Positions 1-7,282 of a stretch of 64,000 nt of DNA are shown one piece after another. Under the pieces are notes generated by a model, which did no database searches, had not been told where the DNA came from, and worked only from the letters and a program-made list of their open reading frames with translations. The translations under genes were made by a program, and so were the position numbers. Each line of letters opens with the position of its first letter. Position 1 is the first letter of the stretch. Origin of the DNA: Extensimonas perlucida (GTDB lineage: Bacteria > Pseudomonadota > Gammaproteobacteria > Burkholderiales > Burkholderiaceae_C); the NCBI RefSeq assembly GCF_007655255.1, contig NZ_VMYE01000008.1, positions 62,001 to 126,000 on the forward strand, read 5' to 3'.

Positions 1-2
1 TG

Positions 3-113
3 ATGAACTGGACCCTGAACGAACTGGCCTGCAACATCACCCCGAACCTGCGCCTGGACCTGATCGCCAGCGCCCAGGCGGAACTGGTGCGCGCCGACAC
101 GATGGCCGAATAA
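3..113 (+). CDS. small or 5'-truncated ORF, unknown
   Basis: An open frame of 36 codons runs from the very left edge to a TAA. An ATG is present at base 3, but the upstream context is cut off, so this may be the tail of a longer gene. The peptide begins MNWTLNELAC and ends DTMAE. I recognise no domain. It is followed by an inverted repeat (GCCAAGCGC at 125-133, GCGCTTGGC at 149-157) without a T tract. Confidence 0.3.
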   Translation: MNWTLNELACNITPNLRLDLIASAQAELVRADTMAE

Positions 114-217
114 GGGGCTTCGGAGCCAAGCGCAAAAAGATCGAACAGGCGCTTGGCTTCCATCTCGAACAGCGCGTTACTACGGGTGTCGCAACGATCA
201 ACCACCAGGAGCCAGAG

Positions 218-586
218 ATGAACACCACCACCCAGATTCCCGCCACCCAGAACGAGTCGTGGGGCTTTTACGGCACGATGAATGAACAGGCCAAAGCCGC
301 CTGGCCACTGGCCATGGCTGCGATCTCGGATGCCACCTGCCAGCCTCTCGAGTCGGTCCGCACCTTCCTCGACAGCCGCCACGGTCGCCACTTTGCCGAC
401 GATGTGCAAAACGGTCTCTACTCCGGCGCCACCTTGGCCGACGCGATCAACGCCGCCACGCGGCGTTGGATGAGCTGGACGATTGGCCGCAGCACCAGCA
501 AACAGTACGGCATCCCCAAGGGCCTTCCCTACCTGACGGGCTTCGTGATCCACTGCGAGATCGTCGAAGAGTCCCTGGCGGCGTGA
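218..586 (+). CDS. hypothetical protein of mobile-element type
   Basis: The product is 122 aa, soluble and without membrane segment or signal peptide. An AGGAGC ribosome site lies just before the ATG. The protein is moderately rich in aromatic residues, for example the stretch around RRWMSWTIGRS near residue 88. I recognise it only as a conserved hypothetical type that travels with phages and integrative elements. A GTG-started gene follows after 10 bp, so the two are probably co-transcribed. No function can be assigned. Confidence 0.6.
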   Translation: MNTTTQIPATQNESWGFYGTMNEQAKAAWPLAMAAISDATCQPLESVRTFLDSRHGRHFADDVQNGLYSGATLADAINAATRRWMSWTIGRSTSKQYGIPKGLPYLTGFVIHCEIVEESLAA

Positions 587-596
587 GGAGCACAAC

Positions 597-842
597 GTGG
601 CCGCCATCTCCACCACCCCACAACTCGAAGCCCACTACGACCAGTTCATCGCCGAACTGACGGCACTCACCCGCAAGTACGGCGTTGCTATCCAGTCGGT
701 CGGTGGCGTGATCTTGGCCGACGCGCCCGGAGATTTTCGCGACGTCACGTACCGCGCTGACATCAGCAGCGGCGACCTTTACCCCGAGTTTGCGGACAAC
801 TGTTGCACGCGCAGCGCCTCAAAGACCCGGCGCAGCACATAG
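597..842 (+). CDS. hypothetical protein, GTG start, possibly altered 3' end
   Basis: The product is 81 aa starting at GTG 597, with GAGGAG 8 bp upstream. The N-terminal 65 residues (ITALTRKYG-like helix, then GGV and a SSGDLYPEF block) look like a conserved small mobile-element protein. The last about 15 residues (NCCTRSASKTRRST) look unlike protein sequence under selection. They are read entirely antisense to the C-terminus of the facing minus-strand gene (779-1036), overlapping by 64 bp. The original stop may have been lost at a recombination junction. Function is unknown. Confidence 0.5.
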   Translation: MAAISTTPQLEAHYDQFIAELTALTRKYGVAIQSVGGVILADAPGDFRDVTYRADISSGDLYPEFADNCCTRSASKTRRST

Positions 843-1036
843 CTCCTGACCAGCGACACGGCTGTGAAAATCAGCCCAATCAGCAAATTCTCCTGCAGCG
901 TGGCGTACAGACCGAAGATCGGAAACACCAGCCATTGGGTGGCCACCGCCACCCCGTAGCCGACGAGCACATTGGTCACGGCCTCCACCAGCGACATCCA
1001 GCGAGACTGCTTCATCCCTGCATCCTGGTTGTTCAT
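779..1036 (-). CDS. small two-helix membrane protein (DUF7220-like)
   Basis: The product is 85 aa. Two hydrophobic helices are evident at about residues 20-42 and 47-65, followed by a basic tail (SYVLRRVFEALR). The pattern MSLVEA.(T/A)NV..GYGVAV.TQ..VFP.FGL.AT resembles the phage-associated DUF7220 family, by memory of the family and not by a search. It probably sits in the inner membrane; a holin-like role is possible but unproven. It converges on and overlaps the plus gene ending at 842. Confidence 0.65.
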   Translation of the reverse strand: MNNQDAGMKQSRWMSLVEAVTNVLVGYGVAVATQWLVFPIFGLYATLQENLLIGLIFTAVSLVRSYVLRRVFEALRVQQLSANSG

Positions 1037-1091
1037 TCAGTCCCTATCGGTGGCATCATCGACCCGTCATAAGAAGCAAACGGGAGAGAAG

Positions 1092-1787
1092 ATGTCATTG
1101 CTGTCGGTATTCAAAGGCTGGCTGGGGGAAGCGCAGGGAGCGGTGGCGCACACCCTGTTCCTGGACGACAAGATCTATCACTCGATCAACAACGTGACGA
1201 TTCCGACGGCCAACGGCACCACGCAAATCGATCACGTCATCGTCTCGCGCTTCGGGCTTTTTGTCGTCGAGACCAAGAACATGAAGGGCTGGATCTTCGG
1301 CGACGAGCACAGCAAGCAGTGGACCCAGAGCCTCTTCGGCAAAAAGCATCGCTTCCAAAATCCGCTGCACCAGAATTACCGGCACACCAAGGCGCTGGCT
1401 GACTTCCTGGGGATCGATCACGACAAACTGCATTCGGTGGTGATGTTCTGGGGTGAGGCTGAACTGAAAACCCCGATGCCGCCAAACGTGATGACCAAGG
1501 GCTACGCGACCTACATCAAGAGCAAGCAGACCGTGCTGTTCTCGGATGAGGAAGTCGCCCAGCTGATCGAGGCGCTGCGCACCGGGATGTTGCCCAAGAC
1601 CTGGGCCACCCGGAACGCGCACATCGCGTCATTGCAGCAGCGCCATAGCAGCACGACAACCTGCCCGAAATGCGGTGGGTCACTGATTCAGCGCACAGCC
1701 AAATCAGGCTCCAATGCAGGACGCCCCTTCCTCGGTTGCGCCAACTTCCCCAAGTGCCGCCACACCGCTGCCGTCACTGAGGCGTGA
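1092..1787 (+). CDS. NERD-domain nuclease with C-terminal topoisomerase-type zinc finger
   Basis: The product is 231 aa. I chose ATG 1092 (GGGAGAGAAG just upstream) over an in-frame start 120 bp earlier whose extra residues look non-coding. Residues 15-125 form a nuclease-related domain with PD-(D/E)xK-type residues D47 (TQIDHV) and E60-T-K62. The C-terminus has a four-cysteine finger (C191, C194, C216, C222) of the kind found in topoisomerase I tails, typical for DNA binding. Such proteins are thought to act in DNA processing on mobile elements. The last 84 bp overlap the 3' end of the opposing methyltransferase gene. Confidence 0.8.
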   Translation: MSLLSVFKGWLGEAQGAVAHTLFLDDKIYHSINNVTIPTANGTTQIDHVIVSRFGLFVVETKNMKGWIFGDEHSKQWTQSLFGKKHRFQNPLHQNYRHTKALADFLGIDHDKLHSVVMFWGEAELKTPMPPNVMTKGYATYIKSKQTVLFSDEEVAQLIEALRTGMLPKTWATRNAHIASLQQRHSSTTTCPKCGGSLIQRTAKSGSNAGRPFLGCANFPKCRHTAAVTEA

Positions 1788-3047
1788 CGATTCTCCGGGG
1801 TCAGCGCCAACGAGGTCATCGAATCGAACGCCATCGGCCTCACGCACTGCCTGCGCTCCAGCGTAGTCCTGCCACCTGCGAACAATGGTGTCCACGTACT
1901 TGGGATCGAGCTCAATCAACCTCGCCTGACGACCAGACTTCTCAGCGGCGATCAGCGTGGTGCCAGAGCCGCCGAAGGGATCGAGTACCACATCACCGGG
2001 CCGGCTGGAGTTGCGGATGGCGCGCTCGACCAGTTCCACCGGTTTCATCGTCGGATGCAGGTCGTTCACGCGCGGCTTGTTGAAGTGCCAGACGTCCCCC
2101 TGGTCGCGGTCGCCACACCAGTGGCGGGTAGTCCCCTCGGGCCAGCCGTAGAGGATCGGCTCGTACTGGCGCTGGTAGTCCGAGCGGCCCAGCGTGAAGG
2201 TGTTCTTGGCCCAGATGATGAAGGTCGACCATTTGCCGCCGGCGGCGCGGAAGGCTGCTTGCAGCGTATCGAGCTCACTGGAGGACATCGCCACATAGAC
2301 CGCGCCATTGCATCGGGCCAGCGCGGGCTTAAACGCCGCCAGCAGGAAGTCCTGGAATCCGTCCCCAAGGTTGTCGTTCAGGATCGGACGGTTGGTGCCG
2401 CGCAGCTTGTCCTTGGCCGTATTGGCATAGTCCACGTTATAGGGTGGATCTTGGAAGATCATCGCCACCCTCTCGCTGCCGAGCAGCGTGTCGTAGCTCG
2501 CGTCATCAGTGCTGTCGCCACAGAGCAGCCGGTGCTTGCCCATGATCCAGACATCACCCGGCTTGGACACTGGGGTGACCGGGACCTCGGGAGCAGCATC
2601 CTCGTCGGTGTGGCCCTCGGCAGTGGTTTCCTCGCCCGCCATGATCTCCAGCAACTCGGCGGCATCGAAGCCAGTGAGCGCCAGGTCGAAGTCGGCCTCC
2701 TGCAGCTCAGCCAGCTCCAGACGCAACAGTTCCTCGTCCCACCCGGCGTTCTCGGCGATCTTGTTGTCGGCGATCACCAGAGCCCGACGCTGGGTCGGGG
2801 TGAGATGCTCCAGCACCACCACCGGCACGCTCGCCAACCCCAGCTTGCGCGCCGCCGCCAAACGCCCGTGACCGGCCACGATCACGCCGTCCGACCCGGC
2901 CAGTATTGGCGCAGTGAAGCCGAACTCGGCGATGCTCGCCGCGATCTGGGCGATCTGGGCCTCGGAGTGGGTGCGGGCATTTCGGATATAGGGCAACAGG
3001 CGCTCGATAGGCCAGTGCTCCAGTTTGTCAGCGAGCCAGGCTTGCAT
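1704..3047 (-). CDS. ParB-like domain / DNA methyltransferase fusion (N6-adenine type)
   Basis: The product is 447 aa. ATG 3047 is preferred (CTGGAGAA 8 bp upstream) over TTG 3083. Residues about 10-90 are a ParB/Srx-like domain containing the AGHGRLAAARKLG motif. The methyltransferase half has motif IV DPPY at 200-203 before motif I DPFGGSGTT at 356-364, so it is a beta-class enzyme. DPPY favours N6-adenine methylation. Such fusions are common in phages and protect phage DNA from host restriction. It is the second of two tandem paralogues, overlapping its upstream neighbour by 20 bp. The C-terminal tail is antisense to the NERD gene. Confidence 0.88.
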   Translation of the reverse strand: MQAWLADKLEHWPIERLLPYIRNARTHSEAQIAQIAASIAEFGFTAPILAGSDGVIVAGHGRLAAARKLGLASVPVVVLEHLTPTQRRALVIADNKIAENAGWDEELLRLELAELQEADFDLALTGFDAAELLEIMAGEETTAEGHTDEDAAPEVPVTPVSKPGDVWIMGKHRLLCGDSTDDASYDTLLGSERVAMIFQDPPYNVDYANTAKDKLRGTNRPILNDNLGDGFQDFLLAAFKPALARCNGAVYVAMSSSELDTLQAAFRAAGGKWSTFIIWAKNTFTLGRSDYQRQYEPILYGWPEGTTRHWCGDRDQGDVWHFNKPRVNDLHPTMKPVELVERAIRNSSRPGDVVLDPFGGSGTTLIAAEKSGRQARLIELDPKYVDTIVRRWQDYAGAQAVREADGVRFDDLVGADPGESSRLSDGSGVAALGEVGATEEGASCIGA

Positions 3048-4452
3048 CGGTGTTCTCCAGTCGTTCTGATTCGACCTCGGCAAAGGTCTGTCCGGTGGCC
3101 AGCAAGGTCACCGGGATGTCGGGGTGGTTTTGTTGGAAGCGCTTGACCGCCACGTCGGTGTAGGACGGGGCCAGTTCGATGGCGCGGGCCACGCGATTCG
3201 TCTTCTGGGCGGCCAAGATCGTGGTACCGGAGCCGCCGAAGGGCTCGAAGACGATGTCACCCGGGTCCGAGTACGCCAGCAAGATGTGCTCGGGCAGGGC
3301 CACCGGAAACACCGCCGGATGGTCGATGTCCCGACCGATCTTGCCCTTGTGGCGCATGAGACGGATCACGCTGTCCGGGATGCGGTAGTCCTGAGTGGGC
3401 TGCCCGGCATGGGTCCAGCCACCGACTTCACCATCCTTGCCGCGCATCGCCGTGGAACTGCCGTCGGCGCGCAGGTGCGAGTCCTGGCCGGCGTGCTTGC
3501 ACGGCACGATCTTGTTGGGTTTGCGGCTCTGCCGGTTGAAGTGGAAGACGAACTCGAAGCTGGGTGCGAGGCGCCCGGCCCAGTCACCGGGCATCCCTGG
3601 CCCCTGATCCCAGACGTACCAGCCAAAGCGTCGCCAGCCTTGGGTTCGCATCCAGGCGAGCCAGCCGTCCCAATACGGGATCACTTCGTTGTCGCGGTGG
3701 ATCAGGCCCAGGTTCACCAGCACCTGGCCGTCGTCCGCCATCGGCAGGTTGGCGAAGACGCCGCGCATCAGCGCATCCCAGTCGGCGATGCCCTGGGTGT
3801 AGTTGCGCTGCTGACCGTAGGGTGGGCTGGTGAAGCACAGGCCCGCCCGGTCGCCGGCCATCAGGGCAGCGACCACGGACGGATCGGTCGAGTCGCCGCA
3901 GATCAGGCGGTGGGCGCCCAGTTGCCAGATGTCACCCGGCTGGCTGACCGGGGTGGCCGGCGCATCCGGGATATCCTCATCTTCGGGTTCGGCAATGGGC
4001 GCAGCCTCATCGGCACGTTCGGCATCTTCGATATCGCCGAGCAGGTCGGCCAGTTCCTCATCGCTGAATCCGGTCAATGCCAGATCGAAGCCCGCTGCTG
4101 ACAGGTCAGCCAACTCGACGGCGAGCAGTTCCTGATCCCACCCGGCCTGCAGCGCCAGTTGGTTGTCGGCCAGGATGTAGGCGCGGCGCTGGGTGGGCGT
4201 CAGGTGGTCGAGCACCACCACGGGCACGGCGTCCAGATGGAGCTTTCTGGCGGCGGCTAATCGACCGTGTCCGGCAAGAATTCCGCCGTCTTCCGACACC
4301 AAGAGTGGTGCGGTAAAACCAAACTCGACGATGCTGGCGGCGATCTGCGCCACCTGGGCATCGGAGTGGGTGCGGGCATTTCTCTGGTAGGGCTTGAGCC
4401 GATCCAGTGGCCACATCTCGATACGGCTGGCCATGGCGGGTGTGACAGTCAT
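3028..4452 (-). CDS. ParB-like domain / DNA methyltransferase fusion (N4-cytosine type)
   Basis: The product is 474 aa. The N-terminal ParB-like domain (GHGRLAAARKL at 61-71) is followed by an acidic linker (about 130-165) and a beta-class methyltransferase with motif IV SPPY at 209-212 and motif I EPFGGSGTT near 410. SPPY, in place of DPPY, points to N4-cytosine methylation by family precedent. It is clearly paralogous to the downstream enzyme. The gene starts in an ATGA overlap with the terminase-like gene, so translation is probably coupled. The target sequence cannot be predicted from the sequence. Confidence 0.87.
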   Translation of the reverse strand: MTVTPAMASRIEMWPLDRLKPYQRNARTHSDAQVAQIAASIVEFGFTAPLLVSEDGGILAGHGRLAAARKLHLDAVPVVVLDHLTPTQRRAYILADNQLALQAGWDQELLAVELADLSAAGFDLALTGFSDEELADLLGDIEDAERADEAAPIAEPEDEDIPDAPATPVSQPGDIWQLGAHRLICGDSTDPSVVAALMAGDRAGLCFTSPPYGQQRNYTQGIADWDALMRGVFANLPMADDGQVLVNLGLIHRDNEVIPYWDGWLAWMRTQGWRRFGWYVWDQGPGMPGDWAGRLAPSFEFVFHFNRQSRKPNKIVPCKHAGQDSHLRADGSSTAMRGKDGEVGGWTHAGQPTQDYRIPDSVIRLMRHKGKIGRDIDHPAVFPVALPEHILLAYSDPGDIVFEPFGGSGTTILAAQKTNRVARAIELAPSYTDVAVKRFQQNHPDIPVTLLATGQTFAEVESERLENTDASLAR

Positions 4453-5012
4453 CGGGAGAGTTCCTCCAGGGCTTCGCGGATCGCCTCCATCAGCAGGTCT
4501 TCCACCACGCGTTGGTCGGGCTGCGCGACCACGGCCGCCACGATCTGCGGGGCGAGCTTGCGAGGGATTTGCTGGATGCGGTCACGCAGCAACCGCGCGA
4601 GGTTGAAGTGCTTGACCTTCACCTCGTCGGCGTTGAGCAGCTTGCCCGTGCGTTCTTCGAATTCGAGTTTGGCCAGGCGCGCGGCATAGGCCTCGCGGAT
4701 GGCGCGGCTGGTCTGGTAATCGGGGGCGGAAATCCGGTTGGTTTCCAGAGGCGGCTGCAACTCGCGGTTGGCAACCGGTGCCGTGGAAACCGGGGTGGAA
4801 ACAGGTGGGGTTGCCACCTTAGGCGCAGGCTTCTCGGCGCCGGTGTTCAGGTTCTGCGACGGCAGCGTGTTGCGCGCCCACTGGGCGTCGGCCTTGGCAG
4901 GGTCAATGGTGCCATCGGGTTCTTTGCTGATGCGCCCGGCCTTGATGGCCTTGGCCACAGCGGTGTGGCTCACGCCACGGTGTTGGGCATAGGCCCGGAT
5001 GGACAGTCCCAT
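4449..5012 (-). CDS. phage terminase small subunit-like DNA-binding protein (Nu1 type)
   Basis: The product is 187 aa. ATG 5012 is chosen because CGGAGGAA lies 3-9 bp upstream; an in-frame earlier start lacks this. The N-terminus (GLSIRAYAQHRGVSHTAVAK) is a winged helix-turn-helix of the Nu1/'elements of external origin' type, followed by a Pro/Thr/Val linker and a helical C-terminus. Such proteins recognise packaging sites. No large terminase subunit is in the window; the next genes are two methyltransferases. TGGAAAC repeats occur inside the gene and just upstream of it. Confidence 0.7.
   Translation of the reverse strand: MGLSIRAYAQHRGVSHTAVAKAIKAGRISKEPDGTIDPAKADAQWARNTLPSQNLNTGAEKPAPKVATPPVSTPVSTAPVANRELQPPLETNRISAPDYQTSRAIREAYAARLAKLEFEERTGKLLNADEVKVKHFNLARLLRDRIQQIPRKLAPQIVAAVVAQPDQRVVEDLLMEAIREALEELSR
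4783..4808. repeat. short direct repeats GTGGAAAC within terminase-like gene
   Basis: TGGAAAC occurs at 4784-4790 and 4796-4802, 12 bp apart, followed by GGTGG at 4804. The repeats lie in the linker-coding part of the small-terminase-like gene, where they encode a PVST-PVST repetition. Confidence 0.5.
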
Positions 5013-5067
5013 CGCATTCCTCCGGGCCGGGCGGGTCAATCAATCGTCAGGGGTGGATCACCTCGGC

Positions 5068-5104
5068 GTGGAAACGGGTGGAAACCTGGGTGGCAACTGG
5101 CAAC
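5068..5104. repeat. cluster of TGG(A/C)AAC repeats upstream of terminase-like gene
   Basis: Four copies of TGG(A/C)AAC start at 5069, 5079, 5091 and 5098 in the 187-bp gap between the tail-type gene and the terminase-like gene. The same motif recurs inside that gene. A packaging (cos/pac) recognition cluster or an operator is plausible; both are inferences. Confidence 0.5.
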
Positions 5105-5199
5105 CTCTTTTTGTCGCTGGCGCTAGGCAAGCCGGGTGGTTGGCGCGTCCCCCGCTTTTTAGATGGCCCGGGAGGACCCGTCAGATGTGTCAGCCACGA

Positions 5200-5778
5200 T
5201 CACTGGGCCTTCGCCAGTTCTTCCCGCAGCGCCCGCTCCATCTGCCGCTGGTACTCACGCAGTGCTACGCTCCTGACCGTCTCGGCCATGCCAAAGCGCG
5301 GCTGCACCTTGATCTGGGCCTTGGGCCGCAGCAGGTACAGCGCCAGGATGCGTCGCTCGTCCCGGCGCTCGAACACCATGCCCGCCCGGTAAAACACGGT
5401 GGGCTTGTTCTTCACCTGGTCGAGCCACTGGCTCTTGGGGATCACACGGGTCTGCGCCATCTCACGCAACCGCCCGGCCGGGATGGGTCGCGCATCGGGG
5501 TGAGAGCCGCCGGTCTCCTGCGCCGCCATGAATCGATCCCGCGACCACACCTCGGCCATCAGCGTGCGGGGCTTGGCAGGTGTGACGCCAATGCCCCGGC
5601 TGATCCACGGACGGCGCAGGTTGAAGCGCTCGGGCAGACCGTCACGCACCGCATCACGGGCGTCGAACGCCGTGCGAGTCAGGGCCTTGGCGGCAGCGTT
5701 GGGCACGTGCTGCTGGGCGAGATCCGAGAGGTACTCGGTCGCCTTGGCCACATCAGCGGTGAGGTCAAGTTTCAGCAT
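5200..5778 (-). CDS. phage structural protein, minor tail protein Z-like
   Basis: The product is 192 aa starting at MLKLDLTADV. The in-frame upstream extension is low-complexity Pro/Arg/Ser and has no ribosome site. The N-terminal half (helical, AAAKALTRTAFDARDAV, then GLPERFNLRRPW) resembles the prophage minor tail protein Z family. The C-terminal part is basic with long helices (REYQRQMERALREELAKAQ). It would act in virion assembly. The start overlaps the preceding 67-aa gene by 14 bp. Confidence 0.55.
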   Translation of the reverse strand: MLKLDLTADVAKATEYLSDLAQQHVPNAAAKALTRTAFDARDAVRDGLPERFNLRRPWISRGIGVTPAKPRTLMAEVWSRDRFMAAQETGGSHPDARPIPAGRLREMAQTRVIPKSQWLDQVKNKPTVFYRAGMVFERRDERRILALYLLRPKAQIKVQPRFGMAETVRSVALREYQRQMERALREELAKAQ

Positions 5779-5968
5779 CGGCGGACTTCCGGCGGCGAGG
5801 AGTGGCTGGCGCTTCGGTGTTTGAAACAGGCTCGGCAACGATGCCTGCCTGCTGCGCCAGGATCTGTTCGGCGGTGGCTGCATCGACCTCGACCGTCAGA
5901 CCAGGGACGAACGAACGCGTGCCGCCGTCGCCGGTGATAACCACCGGGCGAGTGATGAGGATTTTCAT
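5765..5968 (-). CDS. small phage protein, DUF7210-like
   Basis: The product is 67 aa beginning MKILITRPVVITG, with CTGGAG 9 bp upstream. It has a small beta-rich N-terminal half (a VxVDxATAEQIL segment is typical of small phage head-tail region proteins), then an Ala/Pro/Arg-rich tail. Assignment to the DUF7210 type is from memory and tentative. It is translationally coupled to the following tail-type gene. Confidence 0.5.
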   Translation of the reverse strand: MKILITRPVVITGDGGTRSFVPGLTVEVDAATAEQILAQQAGIVAEPVSNTEAPATPRRRKSADAET

Positions 5969-6031
5969 GGGGGAGTCTCCAGGGTAGGAGAAGATGGGCT
6001 GCATGGCGTTAGCCAGGCCCAGAAAGCACAA

Positions 6032-6058
6032 CGCCCACCGGAACGAATCGGGTGGGCG
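6032..6058. other. inverted repeat between toxin-antitoxin operon and phage genes
   Basis: CGCCCACC (6032-6039) and GGTGGGCG (6051-6058) are perfectly complementary over 8 bp with an 11-base loop. No T tract follows on either strand, so it is at best a weak terminator for the toxin operon that ends at 6139. Confidence 0.4.
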
Positions 6059-6138
6059 CAGTTATTAGCAGTACGGGATTAATGTACCTTGTGTCCGGAC
6101 GGGATTCAATGGGGTTTTGGAATCCGTGCAGAAAATTT

Positions 6139-6711
6139 TCAGAAGGCTGTCTTCCAGTCTTTGAGGATGGACACGGTTTGCGTCAGCCCCTGCTTGAGCA
6201 AGATGTCGAGAAACTCGTCAGCGGTCTTGGGTGGTCTTTTCAGGGAGGCCCGCTGCTCAGCCAATGCCTGTAGAACCGATGCGGGGTGCAAGTCGAACAG
6301 ATCAACGATGAAGTCGTCCGGGTGCTGGGCGTCCAGGTTGTAGCGGTCCAGCGCACCAGACGGGAAATCCTTCAGGTTGAACGTGACGATGGTTTCAGCG
6401 CCGCTGTGAATGGCCGCCGCCACCACGTGCCGATCATCAAGGTCGGGCAACTCGATGGCCGCAATCAGGTGCTCGAAGCCTTCGACCAGGCTGTCGCGCA
6501 CACTCGAATTCATCAGAGTGCGCGTTTTTTCCAGAGCGGCAGGATCGAGCTCGGGGCGCTGCTTGCGGAGATTGCGAATCCACTCGTCGTGGATGGCATC
6601 CGACCAGCGCGCACGGAACCGGTCCGTAAGCGCCAGCCGCATCAGCAGATCCCGCAGCGGCGCGGGGTAAAGCACGCAGGCGTCGTAGACGACCGTGAAG
6701 TGCGAACTCAT
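6139..6711 (-). CDS. PIN-domain ribonuclease toxin
   Basis: The product is 190 aa. PIN-fold acidic residues are visible: D10 (VVYDACVLYP), E43 (HDEW), D93 (LDDRHVVAAA) and D115 after TFNLKDF. These would coordinate the catalytic metal of a VapC-like RNase. It is longer than classical VapC (about 130 aa) and has a C-terminal helical extension. The ATGA overlap with the upstream HTH gene is a classic toxin-antitoxin arrangement, with the antitoxin first. It is probably carried as a self-standing cargo pair in the prophage. Confidence 0.82.
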   Translation of the reverse strand: MSSHFTVVYDACVLYPAPLRDLLMRLALTDRFRARWSDAIHDEWIRNLRKQRPELDPAALEKTRTLMNSSVRDSLVEGFEHLIAAIELPDLDDRHVVAAAIHSGAETIVTFNLKDFPSGALDRYNLDAQHPDDFIVDLFDLHPASVLQALAEQRASLKRPPKTADEFLDILLKQGLTQTVSILKDWKTAF

Positions 6712-7172
6712 TCGTACCCCAGTCCCAATTCTTGCGCCTGCTCGGCCAGTGCATCCAGGGCTTTACGGCGCTCGGCATCGATGCGCTCCTTGTAGGCGAT
6801 CACATCCTGGTAGCGCACACGGCGGTGAGTGCCCGTCTTGTGGAACGGGATCTCCTTGCTTTCCAGCAGCTTCACCAGGTGCGGGCGCGATACGTTGAGA
6901 ACATCAGCCGCCTCCTGGGTGGTCAGTTCGGCATGCACCGGGATGATGCTGACCGCGTTGCCCTCACCAATTTCGGTCAGCACATCCACCAGCAGACGCA
7001 GTGCCGACATCGGAACGCGCACGGGATGCGCCGTCCCTTTGTCATCGAATATCTCGATCTGCTGGGTTTCAGAGCGCATCTGCAGGTAGGCCGACAGCGC
7101 CCGCCCGCTCTCGCGAGCCAGCGCCACCTCTTCGGCCGTAGGCATCGTCTGCGGTAGTTGGGTCGTGGTCAT
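6708..7172 (-). CDS. HTH antitoxin (excisionase-type DNA-binding domain)
   Basis: The product is 154 aa starting at MTTTQLPQTM, preceded by AAGGAG. Residues about 82-125 form an excisionase/MerR-type helix-turn-helix (ELTTQEAADVLNVSRPHLVK, then FHKTGTHRRVRYQDV), flanked by an N-terminal region probably used for toxin contact and a C-terminal helical tail. It precedes the PIN toxin with a 4-bp overlap. Repeated AAACG motifs lie immediately upstream and are likely its own operator. Confidence 0.8.
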   Translation of the reverse strand: MTTTQLPQTMPTAEEVALARESGRALSAYLQMRSETQQIEIFDDKGTAHPVRVPMSALRLLVDVLTEIGEGNAVSIIPVHAELTTQEAADVLNVSRPHLVKLLESKEIPFHKTGTHRRVRYQDVIAYKERIDAERRKALDALAEQAQELGLGYE

Positions 7173-7214
7173 CGTGCTCTCCTTGGTGGCTGTTTCGTGC
7201 GCCGGTCTGCGATG

Positions 7215-7247
7215 ATAAACGAAATAAACGACAAACGCAATAAACGA
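7215..7247 (-). promoter_or_regulatory. AAACG repeat cluster, probable autoregulatory operator of the toxin-antitoxin pair
   Basis: ATAAACGA occurs at 7215-7222, 7224-7231 and 7240-7247, with a variant ACAAACGC at 7231-7238. The AAACG cores are spaced 9, 7 and 9 bp. The block is AT-rich in a GC-rich neighbourhood and sits 43 bp before the antitoxin ATG, where promoter and operator are expected. Confidence 0.5.
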
Positions 7248-7278
7248 AAGACCCTGACCGTCTTTGGCCAGGGTCTTT
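7247..7278 (-). terminator. rho-independent terminator
   Basis: AAAGACCCTG (7247-7256) pairs with CAGGGTCTTT (7269-7278), a 10-bp stem with a 12-base loop. Read on the minus strand it is followed by a T-rich stretch. It lies just after the stop of the 7283-7873 gene and separates that operon from the toxin-antitoxin promoter. Confidence 0.7.
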
Positions 7279-7282
7279 GCAC

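Noticed and set aside
2055-3146. 363-codon plus-strand frame opposite the first methyltransferase
   Set aside because: Antisense to conserved ParB and methyltransferase motifs; no start context.
4449-5039. earlier start of the terminase-like protein at 5039
   Set aside because: GGAGG lies correctly before ATG 5012 and the extra residues do not belong to the HTH fold.
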